Below are positions 1-8,589 of a stretch of 64,000 bases of DNA, in pieces (position 1 is the first letter of the stretch; each line of letters begins with the position of its first letter). This stretch comes from Streptomyces phaeolivaceus (GTDB taxonomy: Bacteria; Actinomycetota; Actinomycetes; Streptomycetales; Streptomycetaceae): NCBI RefSeq assembly GCF_009184865.1, contig NZ_CP045096.1, positions 1,054,001 to 1,118,000 on the forward strand, given 5' to 3'. The position numbers were made by a program, and so were the translations under genes. A model generated the notes under the pieces. The model ran no database searches. It was not told where the DNA came from and was given only the letters and a program-made list of their open reading frames with translations.

Positions 1-94
1 GGCGAATGGACCGCTGCGTCCCACTATGACCGACAGCACGGAAACTCCTTCGGAGAGGCCAAATTAGTTCGATTATGTACGGTGTGTCGCCCTA
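1..94. other. window edge, nothing assignable
   Basis: This stretch lies downstream of the stop codon of the kinase gene that follows. It may hold the end of a neighbouring gene, but no frame shows recognisable coding sequence and no terminator hairpin was seen. Confidence 0.4.
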
Positions 95-1804
95 TCACTC
101 ACTGTTCGCACGGCAAGTCACCGAAAAAGAAACCGAGTTGGACTTGGCGTCGAACGGCGACCGGATCTCCACCGCCATCCCGCTGCTCAACGTCCCCTCC
201 TGCGCGTACGTCGACAGCCGCACCGTCTCCCTCTTGGTGGTCTCGTCGCCCTCCCGGAACGCCAGAGTCCGCCACTCCCGGTCCACCACCGACCCGTTCT
301 CCGAGACCCACCGGTAGGAGAACTGGACCGGCCGTTGGGACGTCTTGAACGTCGCCGTGAACCACGGTGCCCGGCCGTCCGCCGGCGGGCAGCTCCCGTC
401 GTACGTGGTCGCACCGCCCGTCACCGTCACCGACACGGGCTGCGCCGCGTTCCCGCCGGTCCCCGTCCCACCGTCCTCGTCGCCGTCCCGGCCCACGAGC
501 GCGTACGTCAGCCCACCACCGAGCAGAGCCAGCACGGCCGCCGCCGCTCCCATCAGATACCCGGTACGACGGTTGCGCCGCCCGGGGGCGGGAGTGGGGG
601 CGGAGGTGGGAGTGGGGGTGGCAGTGGGGGCGGCGGTGGGGGCGGATACGGAAGCGGAGCCCTTGTCGGGTCCGAAGCCGGGGTCGGGCACCGTGATCGG
701 TGGTCCGAACCCCGCCCCTCCAGGAGGAGGCCCGAACACCCCCAGCGGCGCGGACCTGACGGACACGGGCGTGGAGGCAGGCGTGGAGGCGGACGTGGGC
801 GCGGGCGCGGGCGCGGTGGTGGGGAGTTCCTCAGCGGTGGTGACATCGGCGGTCACCAAGGCGGTGACGGAGTCCGTGGCGTCGGAGCCCGTGGCATCGG
901 AGCCCGTGGCATCGGCGAGTGTGGCGTCGGCAGAGGCGTCCTCCCGTGACGGGAGCGCCGACTCCCCGGCGATCAGGCCGAGTTGGCGCCCGGCCTCCTC
1001 CGCCGTCATCCGCTGATCGGGGTCCTTGTGCAGCAGCCCTTCGATGACCGGTGCGAGCGGCCCGGCGCGGTGCGGCGGCGGCAGCTCGTCGTCCACGATG
1101 GCGCGCAGCGTGGCCAGGGCCGTCGTCCGACGGAACGGCGAACGGCCTTGTACGGCCATGTAGAGCAGGGCGCCCAGCGACCACAGGTCGGACGCGGAAC
1201 CCGGGGTCCGGCCCAACGCCCGTTCCGGCGCCACGTATTCGGGCGAGCCGACCACCTCACCGGTCATCGTCAGCGGTGAGTCGCCCTCGACGGTGGCTAT
1301 CCCGAAGTCGGTCAGCACGACCCGGCCCTCGTCGGCCAGCAGGACGTTGGCGGGCTTCACATCGCGGTGCAGCACTCCCGCGCCGTGTGCCGCGCGCAGT
1401 GCCGCCAGCACTTCGGCGCCGATGCGCGCGACCTCTTTGGGCGGCAGGGCGCCCCCGGAGCTGATGGCATCGGCCAGGGAGCGGCCCCGGACCAGTTCCA
1501 TGACGATCCACGGCCGGCCGTCGAAGGTGACGACGTCGTAGACGGACACCACCCCACGGGCGTTGACCCGCGCCGCCGCCCAGGCCTCCCGCTCCAGCCG
1601 GGCGTACAGCTGCGCGCTGCGCTGCGCGGGCAGTTCCGCGGCGGCACGGACCTCCTTGACGGCCGCCTCGCGGCGCAGCACCTCGTCGAGAGCGCGCCAC
1701 ACCGTGCCCATGCCGCCCTCGCCGAGTACGGACAGCAGTCGGTACCGGCCGGCGACCAGCCGTTCGCCACCGCCGTCCGGCGAGGCCGCGTCCTGGTTGG
1801 GCAT
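95..1804 (-). CDS. membrane-anchored Ser/Thr protein kinase (PknB-type)
   Basis: A eukaryotic-type protein kinase of 569 aa. The ATG at 1804 is chosen over longer starts because an AGGGGAG ribosome site precedes it by about 9 nt and the glycine-rich loop (LGEGGMGTVW, about residues 27-36) follows at the usual distance. Seen: ATP-binding Lys50 in AAVKEV, the HRDVKPAN catalytic loop near residue 148, a DFG motif, and a GSPEYVAPE activation segment. After residue about 280 comes a long Ala/Thr/Pro linker with ADAT-type repeats. A single membrane helix (YLMGAAAAVLALLGGGLTY) follows, then about 110 extracellular residues with two Cys that look like a small beta-sandwich. The family senses envelope or growth signals and phosphorylates cytoplasmic targets. 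The ligand is unknown. The gene stands alone. Confidence 0.93.
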   Translation of the reverse strand: MPNQDAASPDGGGERLVAGRYRLLSVLGEGGMGTVWRALDEVLRREAAVKEVRAAAELPAQRSAQLYARLEREAWAAARVNARGVVSVYDVVTFDGRPWIVMELVRGRSLADAISSGGALPPKEVARIGAEVLAALRAAHGAGVLHRDVKPANVLLADEGRVVLTDFGIATVEGDSPLTMTGEVVGSPEYVAPERALGRTPGSASDLWSLGALLYMAVQGRSPFRRTTALATLRAIVDDELPPPHRAGPLAPVIEGLLHKDPDQRMTAEEAGRQLGLIAGESALPSREDASADATLADATGSDATGSDATDSVTALVTADVTTAEELPTTAPAPAPTSASTPASTPVSVRSAPLGVFGPPPGGAGFGPPITVPDPGFGPDKGSASVSAPTAAPTATPTPTSAPTPAPGRRNRRTGYLMGAAAAVLALLGGGLTYALVGRDGDEDGGTGTGGNAAQPVSVTVTGGATTYDGSCPPADGRAPWFTATFKTSQRPVQFSYRWVSENGSVVDREWRTLAFREGDETTKRETVRLSTYAQEGTLSSGMAVEIRSPFDAKSNSVSFSVTCRANSE

Positions 1805-2134
1805 GAAGGTCAACTCCCCTGTCTCTGCGAACCGTCCGCGGCAACACGATGAATGCTTCGAGGTTCCAGGCATGCGCAGGGTATCGGCCGGACCGGAGAT
1901 GCTGAATGTCCGTGCGGAGGCGTCAGTTGACGCCAGTGACCTCGAACAACACCGTCTTGCCGCCCCGTTGATTATGGCCGGGCATCAAGCCCGATGCCAG
2001 CACCCGAGGCGACACCTCGCCCGGAGCGCCTCCACCCGGCGGGCGTTCTCGGGAGAACGTAGCCAGTAGCCAGTAACAAGTAGCCAGTAACAAGTTTCGG
2101 GAGTTGCCGGTGTCGAGGGGGCGTGTGCGGCCGG
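1805..2134. other. intergenic region with palindromes and a 14-bp tandem repeat
   Basis: No gene is supported here. It contains a perfect inverted repeat GGCGTCA-GT-TGACGCC at 1919-1934, a second one CGTTCTC-GG-GAGAACG at 2044-2059, and a tandem repeat of TAGCCAGTAACAAG (2067-2080 and 2081-2094) preceded by a partial copy at 2060-2066. The palindromes could be operator sites for the kinase gene or lie in the 3' region of the SnoaL-like gene. No T-tract marks a terminator. Confidence 0.6.
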
Positions 2135-2524
2135 TCAGCGCTCGACCGGCTCCCACCACACCAGATTGGCGGCTGCCTGAGCCGTCGGCTCGATGATCTC
2201 CCATCCCTCGGCGATCAGCCCGTCGTCGATCCGCCAGATGTCGACGACCGTGATCTCCGGCCCGGCATCGGGGAGTTGCCGCCGCGAGTGCATCACGACG
2301 TGATCGCCGTCGGCCAGCAGATGGTGGATCCCGACCCGCATACCGGCCAGCGGAGGAAGGGCCGCCCGGACGGCGGCGAGCCACTCCGTCTTGGTGGAGG
2401 ACGTCGAGTCCGGCCGATGATGGACGAAGTCGTCGCGCAGCAAGGGTTCGAGCGCCTCGACGCCGCCCGTCCCGATCAGTTCCGTCAGTGCCCGTTGAAC
2501 GATGCCCTTGTTGTCTGTGGTCAT
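2135..2524 (-). CDS. SnoaL-like polyketide cyclase / NTF2-fold protein
   Basis: A 129-aa single-domain protein with the pattern of the SnoaL-like (NTF2-fold) family. It has an N-terminal helix (NKGIVQRALTEL), a FVHHRPDS stretch, and a central GDHVVMHSRRQL strand followed by a VVDIWRIDDGLIAEGWEII core. Family members are small cytoplasmic cyclases, isomerases or proteins without known activity that bind a hydrophobic ligand in a cone-shaped pocket. Specificity cannot be read from the sequence. It is transcribed divergently from the MmyB-type regulator at 2715, with a tandem-repeat array in the shared promoter region, so it is the most likely target of that regulator. Confidence 0.85.
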   Translation of the reverse strand: MTTDNKGIVQRALTELIGTGGVEALEPLLRDDFVHHRPDSTSSTKTEWLAAVRAALPPLAGMRVGIHHLLADGDHVVMHSRRQLPDAGPEITVVDIWRIDDGLIAEGWEIIEPTAQAAANLVWWEPVER

Positions 2525-2567
2525 GGCCGCAGTGTTTCCGCGGCCCCGACAGGTTGTCGATGAAGTC

Positions 2568-2677
2568 GGATTTCATGGCGGAGTCGGATGTCATGGCGGA
2601 GTCGGATGTCATGGCGGAGACGGATGTCATGGCGGAGACGGATCTCATCGCGGAATTCGGATCTCATCGCGGAGTCC
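2568..2677. repeat. 18/19-bp direct repeat array in a divergent promoter region
   Basis: Six consecutive units of GGATGTCATGGCGGAGTC with small changes: 2568-2585, 2586-2603, 2604-2621, 2622-2639, then 19-bp units 2640-2658 and 2659-2677, and a decayed half unit after. The last two carry CATCGCGG instead of CATGGCGG. The array fills most of the 190-bp gap between the SnoaL-like gene and the MmyB/XRE regulator. Phased repeats of this size in a regulator's own promoter region could be iterated operators. One frame reads as a six-residue peptide repeat, but no gene is supported. Confidence 0.85.
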
Positions 2678-2714
2678 GATCTCCTGGCGTACGGCTCCAC
2701 GGCACGTGCTGTCG

Positions 2715-3527
2715 ATGACCATGCGTACCGTCGGGGAACACTTACGGCAGTGGCGGCATCGCCGACGACTCAGCCAACTGGATCTCGCGATCGCGGCGGA
2801 CGTCTCGGCGCGTCACATCAGCCTGGTCGAGACCGGCAGGTCCAACCCCAGTGCCGATATGGTCCTCCGGCTCGCGGACCACCTCGATGTGCCGCTGCGC
2901 GACCGCAACCTGCTGCTGCTCGCGGCCGGCTTCGCCCCCAGATACACCGAACGCCCCCTCGACGACGACGCGTTGACGGTGGCCCGGGACGCGGTCGAGA
3001 GGGTCCTCCGCGCACATGAGCCGTACCCGGCGCTGGCCTTCGACCGCCGGTGGAACATCGTGATGACCAATCGCGCGGTCGAGCCGTTCTTCGCGGATGT
3101 CCATCCGGATCTGCTCCGGCCGCCGGTCAACCTGCTGCGGCTGGGACTGGACCCGCGCGGATTCGCCCGTCTGGTCGTCAATCTGGCCGACGTCCGCGCG
3201 GTGTTCCGCTCCCGGATCACGCGTCAGCTCGCCATCGCCCCCGACGCCGAACTCACCGCGCTCTACGAAGAACTGCTGGAGCCCGAAGCCGAGGCCGGGA
3301 CGAACGATTCGATCGCGTCCGATGTGGTGATCCCGATGATCCTCCGCCTCGACGGTCGAGAACTGCGGCTGTTCTCGACCATCACCACCTTCGGCACCCC
3401 GATGGACATCACGCTGGACGAGGTCGCGATCGAGTCGTACTACCCGGCGGACACGGAGTGCGCCGCCTACTTCGAGGAGGCCGACGGGACCAGTCGTCCT
3501 CGCCCATGGCCGCGACCTGAACCCTGA
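2715..3527 (+). CDS. XRE-family regulator with MmyB ligand-binding domain
   Basis: A 270-aa transcription regulator. The N-terminus (MTMRTVGEHLRQWR, then RLSQLDLAIAADVSARHIS and VETGRSNPS) is a classic helix-turn-helix. A MmyB-like domain follows, recognised by LLLAAGFAP, ERPLDDDAL, HEPYPALAFDRRWNIVMTN and a C-terminal TFGTPMDITLDEVAIESYYPAD block. In this actinobacterial family the C-terminal PAS-like fold binds a fatty-acid-like ligand, and the regulator commonly controls a divergent neighbour. The ATG at 2715 (a second ATG is at 2721) is chosen because the extra upstream residues of the open frame fall in the repeat array and are not conserved family sequence. Divergent from the SnoaL-like gene. 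Confidence 0.92.
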   Translation: MTMRTVGEHLRQWRHRRRLSQLDLAIAADVSARHISLVETGRSNPSADMVLRLADHLDVPLRDRNLLLLAAGFAPRYTERPLDDDALTVARDAVERVLRAHEPYPALAFDRRWNIVMTNRAVEPFFADVHPDLLRPPVNLLRLGLDPRGFARLVVNLADVRAVFRSRITRQLAIAPDAELTALYEELLEPEAEAGTNDSIASDVVIPMILRLDGRELRLFSTITTFGTPMDITLDEVAIESYYPADTECAAYFEEADGTSRPRPWPRPEP

Positions 3528-3563
3528 CCCCTGACCCTTGACCCCTGACCCCTGACCCCTGAA
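3522..3563. repeat. 7-bp tandem repeat (CCCTGAC) x6
   Basis: Six direct copies of CCCTGAC, one with CCTTGAC and the last with CCCTGAA. The array begins inside the stop codon of the MmyB regulator and ends about 48 nt before the next gene. Its role is unknown and slippage during replication is a likely origin. Confidence 0.85.
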
Positions 3564-3610
3564 CCCCGTTGGTCTGGTTGGGTTCCTCATGCTCCGCCGA
3601 TGATGACGGT

Positions 3611-4159
3611 ATGGCATCTGAACTGCTCACCGGACTGGTCGGTCTTCTCGGTGCGTCCCTGGGCGCCGGTGGCGCGGTCTGGGCGGGATCGGTGACAGCC
3701 AGGTCGCAGCGACGGCAGACGCGTGATCAACTCGACGCGGCACAGCTGCGGTGGAGGCTGGACAACAAGCGTGACGTCTACTTTCAGCTTCTCAAATGCG
3801 CTTCCCTGTGGCAGTCGGCCACCTGGGACCTGCACAACGCGCTCTCCCACCCGGTCGAGGCGGAGGTGCGCACCGAGACCCGCCGCCTCAAGGTCGGACG
3901 GTGGCAGGAGTACGCGGCGATGTCGACAGCGGCGAAGGTCTTCACCACCGACACGGAGGTCCGGGTGGCGGCAGACCGGCTGCAGGACGCTCTTCTGGCG
4001 CTCGACCGCGTCACCGAGGACCGCTACCACCGGCGTGAACAGTGCGAGCCGGACAGCCCGGACAGCTGGGAGGAAGCGTTCCGGACCCGGAGCCGGGCCT
4101 GCGAGGCGGCGACCGCTGCCCTGGCCCGGGAGATCGAGGCCGCCTTGAGCCTGTCATGA
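3611..4159 (+). CDS. small membrane-anchored protein of unknown function
   Basis: A 182-aa protein that I do not recognise. The ATG at 3611 begins MASELLTGLVGLLG, giving one N-terminal membrane helix rich in Gly and Ala (about residues 4-26). A basic stretch follows (TARSQRRQTRDQLDAAQLRW), then about 130 mostly helical, charged residues. The layout suggests a signal-anchor with a cytoplasmic helical domain, possibly a coiled coil. Similar short helical proteins with an N-terminal anchor are common in Streptomyces. The gene ends 20 nt before the convergent CHAT gene, with no obvious terminator between. Confidence 0.7.
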   Translation: MASELLTGLVGLLGASLGAGGAVWAGSVTARSQRRQTRDQLDAAQLRWRLDNKRDVYFQLLKCASLWQSATWDLHNALSHPVEAEVRTETRRLKVGRWQEYAAMSTAAKVFTTDTEVRVAADRLQDALLALDRVTEDRYHRREQCEPDSPDSWEEAFRTRSRACEAATAALAREIEAALSLS

Positions 4160-4178
4160 CCCCACCGCCCGTGACCCG

Positions 4179-7100
4179 TCAGGTGACGACGCAGGTCATG
4201 GCCGCCCACAGCAGGGGCGAGTGCTCGATCCGGCCGCCGGCGCGCCAGTGGTGGAGTTGCTCGCGCTGCCAGCGCCCGAGCCGGTGCACGGGGTCGGGAT
4301 CCTCGTGGGCCGTGTCGACGGCGACGACCGCCTCGGTCAGCGGGCGTACGGACTCGGGCAGGCCGGCCAGCCGGTGGAAGGCGAAGCTGGTCGGCAGAGC
4401 CCAGCGGGTGGCGGTGACGAGTTCGGCGCCGTTGTGGAGCATCGCCGTCGCCAGGCCGAACGACTCGGCGAAACGCAGGTCGCCACCGCTCTCACAGCCG
4501 ATGAGGGCGACCCGCGGCGGCGCGGGCCAGACCCTCGCCCCCGGCTCACCGTCGGCGCGCAGGGACACTGTGCCCAGCAGGAGGTCCTTGGCCGACAGCG
4601 GTCGATGGGTGCGGACCGGCTCGGCCAGGCCGTCGTGCTGCGGACCGCAGCACAGATGGAGCGCGCCGTCCTCGCTCTGCCCGCCCTCGACCGGCGCGCC
4701 GCTCACATGCCCGACGTACATGAGTCGGCGCGCTCCCTTGCGGAGTACGCCGCTCAGCCAGTCCCGGTCCAGGTCGGTGCGGCGGAACGCCTCCGCCGGG
4801 GTGGTGACGGACGGTACGACGGCACCCGCGTCGAGACGGCGCCGGACGAAGGACAGCAGTTCCGGGTCCGCGCCGGGCGGTCCCAGGACCGAGCCGAGCG
4901 GGGAGTCGGCCCGGAATCCGGGCACCCGGGGATCCAGGACGAGAACGACCGCGTCGGCGTCGGCGTCGGGATCCGGGTCCGGAGTCGGCCGCGCGGCGGG
5001 GGCCGTCCGCCGTCGCAGCGACGCCGGCGCGGTGGTCACGATGTCCGCCAGCTCGATAAGCCGTACGTCGGCCGTGTCGTCGACGGCGAGCAGTTCCCAG
5101 GGGACCTGGGCGACCCGGGGCGACGGCTGGATCCGTACCAGTGGACGGCCCAGGCGCTCCGACACCTGGCGTATCTGCGCGGTCAGTCCCTCCGGCCACA
5201 GCGCCTCGGCCAGCAGTCGCGCGAGCCGGTGCTCGGTGCGCCGGTCGGTCAGCGCGCCCGAGTCGAGCGCGCACCGCATCCCCTCCGCTCCCCCGCCCGT
5301 CTCCGGCAGCGCGGCGGCCAACTCCCCCACGGCCCGGTCGACTTCACCGGCGGGCGCGTGCCCGGTACCGAACCCCCGGGCACCGCCGGCCCACGTCCAG
5401 GTCATGAAGAGATCGTCGGCGTCGGCCAGCCGGACCTGCACCACCGGACGTTCCGTGAGGTCGTCGGTGATCCAGAACGGGACCTCCTCCTCGTCCACGA
5501 GCCGTCGCCGATAGCGGAGTTCGGCCGCCGCGATGTACTCCTGGAGCGCGACCCGGCCGGGGCCCTGTGCCGCCATCCGCACCTTCGGCGGCGGCGCCAC
5601 ACGCAGCCCCACGGAGGCGGCGGCCTCCGCGGCCACGCCCCCGAGCACCATCGGACCGTCGACGCGCCCGTACGCCTTCATGGCCGCACCCGGAAAGACC
5701 GACAGACCCGACGGACCCGACAGACCCAAAAGGCTCGACTGGCCCGACTGGCCCGACTGGCCCGACATACCTGACGCGCCGTCCCGCTCGAATGCCGGGC
5801 GGTCAAGCGCCAAGGAGGCGCCTGCGGTTCGGTGTTCCACCAGCTCGAAAAGAAGCCCCTGATCCTGTCGGCGTACGGCGAGACGGAACACCAACTCCAT
5901 TGCCTCGTCGGCTAGTTGCAGCCACTGATTGCGCGCGTGCGCGGTGACGAAGTCATAGCGCGCCGCCTGGAGGGCCAGTGCGGCGGGGACCGCGAGGGAG
6001 AGCGCGGTGTCGACGGACCGCCGCTCGTGGTCGCCGTGGTCCGCCCGGTTCAGGTTGTCCTCGATAACGCCCGCGAGCAGCAGGTCGACCTGGGCGCAGC
6101 GCTCGTACATCTCCCGTTCCTCGTAGACGTCACGGGCCTGCTGGGCCAGTCGCCGCATCTCGGTGATATCGGCGCGGTCGTAGGCGTGTCGGGCGGCCAG
6201 CAGCATGGTGTCGGCGGCGGCGATCGAGGCGCCGAGCTGTTCGAACCGGGCCAGGCTCGCCGTCGTCAGGTCGCCCGCGCGGGTGAGGGCGCCGCGTCGG
6301 CCGGCGAGGAAGGCTCGGGCCTGTTCACAGACCGCGAGGTCACCGTACCACCGCTGTCGCTCGAAGAACGCGGACGCCTCGGTGAACAGCCGTTCCGCGA
6401 GGTCGAGTTCGCCCCGGTTCAGCGCGACGGACGCCCGGTGCGCGAGCAGTGTCCACTGCTCGCCGGTGTCCCCCAGCGCGCGGAAGCGCTCCTCGGCGCG
6501 GGCGAGATGGTCCTCGGCCTGGTCGTACCGCCCGGTCGAGGAGCAGATCATGGCGAGGGCGGTCAACAGCCTTGGCACGGCCTCCAGTTCGGTCGACTCC
6601 AGGGCGGACAGCAGCACCGAGGCGTACTCCTCGGCCGCTCCCCACTCACCCCGGTCCATCAGCAGAAGGATCCGGTTCAGACCGAGTTCGGCCGCGCGCA
6701 GCCCCTCGGGGTCGTCGAACTGGGACAGCCTGGCCACCGCCTCGTCGAGACAGGCCAGCGCCTCGTCCAGGCGCCCGGTTCCGCGGAGCACGTCGGCCCT
6801 GGCGATCATGGTCTTCAGCAGGGTCTCCAGCCACAGTTGGCGGCCTCGCGGCCCCATCGGCGCGGAGGCGATGCCGTCGAGCAGCGCACGGGAGCGCTCG
6901 ACGGCGTCCTCGGCCCCGGGCAGGTCCGTGGCGGTGAGCCGGACGCTCGCGAGGTCGCACAGCAGATGCGCGCGCAGGAACCGTACGTCGGGCGAGTCCT
7001 CGATGGACTCGGCCACGGTGAGCAGTTCCTCGTAGACGGCGTACGCGGCCGTGAGGTCGGACGCCAGTTGATGTTCCTCGGCCAGCGCGAAGCCGCTGTC

Positions 7101-7181
7101 GAACGGCTCCCCGTACAGCCACACCGCTCCCGCACCCGCACCCTCGCCCTCGCCCTGCAACTCGATGTGCTCGTCCGGCAT
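4179..7181 (-). CDS. TPR-CHAT protease
   Basis: A 1000-aa protein. Residues about 30-440 are helical pairs typical of tetratricopeptide repeats (for example AEDHLARAEERFRALGD). A Gly/Ser-rich tract with a GQSGQSGQS run (about 475-495) separates them from a middle region. The C-terminal quarter is a CHAT (caspase HetF-associated with TPR) peptidase domain, with catalytic His825 in YVGHVSG and Cys896 in ALIGCESGG, so the protease should be active. In known systems, including the TPR-CHAT partner of type III-E CRISPR, the TPR part receives a signal and unleashes the protease. It is the last gene of a tight operon, 16 nt after the gene upstream, so its two neighbours are probable partners. Confidence 0.9.
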   Translation of the reverse strand: MPDEHIELQGEGEGAGAGAVWLYGEPFDSGFALAEEHQLASDLTAAYAVYEELLTVAESIEDSPDVRFLRAHLLCDLASVRLTATDLPGAEDAVERSRALLDGIASAPMGPRGRQLWLETLLKTMIARADVLRGTGRLDEALACLDEAVARLSQFDDPEGLRAAELGLNRILLLMDRGEWGAAEEYASVLLSALESTELEAVPRLLTALAMICSSTGRYDQAEDHLARAEERFRALGDTGEQWTLLAHRASVALNRGELDLAERLFTEASAFFERQRWYGDLAVCEQARAFLAGRRGALTRAGDLTTASLARFEQLGASIAAADTMLLAARHAYDRADITEMRRLAQQARDVYEEREMYERCAQVDLLLAGVIEDNLNRADHGDHERRSVDTALSLAVPAALALQAARYDFVTAHARNQWLQLADEAMELVFRLAVRRQDQGLLFELVEHRTAGASLALDRPAFERDGASGMSGQSGQSGQSSLLGLSGPSGLSVFPGAAMKAYGRVDGPMVLGGVAAEAAASVGLRVAPPPKVRMAAQGPGRVALQEYIAAAELRYRRRLVDEEEVPFWITDDLTERPVVQVRLADADDLFMTWTWAGGARGFGTGHAPAGEVDRAVGELAAALPETGGGAEGMRCALDSGALTDRRTEHRLARLLAEALWPEGLTAQIRQVSERLGRPLVRIQPSPRVAQVPWELLAVDDTADVRLIELADIVTTAPASLRRRTAPAARPTPDPDPDADADAVVLVLDPRVPGFRADSPLGSVLGPPGADPELLSFVRRRLDAGAVVPSVTTPAEAFRRTDLDRDWLSGVLRKGARRLMYVGHVSGAPVEGGQSEDGALHLCCGPQHDGLAEPVRTHRPLSAKDLLLGTVSLRADGEPGARVWPAPPRVALIGCESGGDLRFAESFGLATAMLHNGAELVTATRWALPTSFAFHRLAGLPESVRPLTEAVVAVDTAHEDPDPVHRLGRWQREQLHHWRAGGRIEHSPLLWAAMTCVVT

Positions 7182-7197
7182 ACGTCAGCAGTCCTTG

Positions 7198-8589
7198 TCA
7201 GTAGTCCGCGTCGGTGGCAGCGGCGGCCACGGTCTCGGCGAGGAACGGTGCCGAACAGGTCTCGTACGGCGAACCGTTGTACGGCGAACCGCCGTGCGCC
7301 GGAGGCTGGGTCGCGGCGGTCAGGCGTCGCCGGACCAGGGCGCGGACGGCGTCCCGGCCGACGCGGTCCTCGGCACCGCCGGACGTACCGGGCCCCGGGT
7401 CGAAGCCGGGAAGGAGGACGCCGGCCTCGATACGCGGTGCGCGGATCTCGGACGGCATCGCGGCGTCCAGGCCGGACCGCCCGGCCCACATGTCGTCCCG
7501 TCGGCTGAGGGGCACCCGGTGCGGGCCGTCGCCGTTCACATGGACCTCCGCGACGAGGGAGGTGCCGGTGGCGGGCGCCGCGCCGTGTGCGACGACCTCG
7601 ACCTCGATGCGCCGCCGTGCGCCGAGCGCGCGGACCGTCCAGGACACCGCGGACTCGGTCGCGTCGACGAGGCCGGGCGGGTAGCGGCGCCAGTCGTTGG
7701 TCCCCGTGCCCCGGGCGATGACTCGGCCGCCCGCCGTGAGCGGTTCGCCCGCGGCGAGTGCGTAGCCGTCGTGCCGGGCGAACAGCGCGCCGGGGTCGGC
7801 CGGTGCGCCGGTCGGGCCGGGTCGTTGAAGGGCCGCGCCGAGGTGCCGCAGGGCGGGCCCGTCCAGTCCCGCGCCGTCCGCCGCGTCGTCGATCAGCCGC
7901 AGGACGCCCTCCAGGTGGAGTGCCGTGCCGACGGCCGGTCGTGGGGTCGCGCGCCACCACTGGATCAGCGGGTCGAGGGCAGCCTGATGCTCCGTGATCA
8001 GTTCGGCCGCGCAGTCGTCGGGCTGATCGCCCTCGTCGTCGAAGAGTTGCTGGCAGCGGTGGGTGAGTGCGGCCGTCTCCAGGCCGAGCACGTCCGGTTC
8101 GAGCGCCGGTATGCCGTCCGCGTACGAGGCCGGCCACCACCGGGCCGCCCAGTGGGCGAAGGCGAGCCGGGCGGCACAGCCCGCGAGGGCGGTCGGGTCG
8201 GCCGCCACCCGTGCGCCGCCCGGTTCCCGTGTCGGTACGCCGCCCGGTTCCCGTGTCGCACAGTCGTGGACGGCGGCGGCGACCCCCTCGCCGTACAGCG
8301 CCCACAGCCACTGCTGGGCCCGCCCCGGGTCATGAACATGCGCCGACGGCGGACCGGGATCGCCGAGGACGGGCCAGGTCAGCACGGCGCCCGCGACATC
8401 GAGGACGGCCCGGGTGAAGTCGGGGCCCACGGCGAGGACATCGCCGTACTCACCGGCACCGGCACCGTCCCAGCCGCCATCCCCGCCGCTGCCGGCCGAG
8501 GGGTAGACGGCTATCCGAATCGTGCCGTCGTCCTCGCCCTCGACCTCGTCCCACACCACATGCACATCGACGCGCCCTGCCCCCGCCAT
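7198..8589 (-). CDS. unknown protein of the CHAT operon (middle gene)
   Basis: A 463-aa protein that I do not recognise. The ATG at 8589 overlaps the stop codon of the gene before it (ATGA), which fixes the start and implies translational coupling. The long open frame that continues upstream is a shadow. Seen: an acidic N-terminal strand-like segment (VDVHVVWDEVEGEDDGTIRIAVYP), a Trp-rich helical middle (WLWALYGEG, AHWAARWWPASYADG) with an acidic FDDEGDQPDD loop, and a C-terminal part with strand patterns ending in AETVAAAATDADY. A short in-frame duplication (TREPGGVPTREPGG) comes from a local repeat. No signal peptide or membrane segment, so probably cytoplasmic. Its position argues for a role with the TPR-CHAT protease as sensor, adaptor or substrate. 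Confidence 0.75.
   Translation of the reverse strand: MAGAGRVDVHVVWDEVEGEDDGTIRIAVYPSAGSGGDGGWDGAGAGEYGDVLAVGPDFTRAVLDVAGAVLTWPVLGDPGPPSAHVHDPGRAQQWLWALYGEGVAAAVHDCATREPGGVPTREPGGARVAADPTALAGCAARLAFAHWAARWWPASYADGIPALEPDVLGLETAALTHRCQQLFDDEGDQPDDCAAELITEHQAALDPLIQWWRATPRPAVGTALHLEGVLRLIDDAADGAGLDGPALRHLGAALQRPGPTGAPADPGALFARHDGYALAAGEPLTAGGRVIARGTGTNDWRRYPPGLVDATESAVSWTVRALGARRRIEVEVVAHGAAPATGTSLVAEVHVNGDGPHRVPLSRRDDMWAGRSGLDAAMPSEIRAPRIEAGVLLPGFDPGPGTSGGAEDRVGRDAVRALVRRRLTAATQPPAHGGSPYNGSPYETCSAPFLAETVAAAATDADY

Noticed and set aside
1923..1990. Minus-strand tail reading GGKTVLFEVTGVN, like the end of a HATPase protein
   Set aside because: Only about a dozen residues match and nothing upstream in frame supports a gene fragment.
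2488..2718. Small gene with a repeated MAESDV-type peptide
   Set aside because: The peptide pattern only reflects the 18-bp DNA repeat. There is no ribosome site, and it overlaps both divergent promoters.
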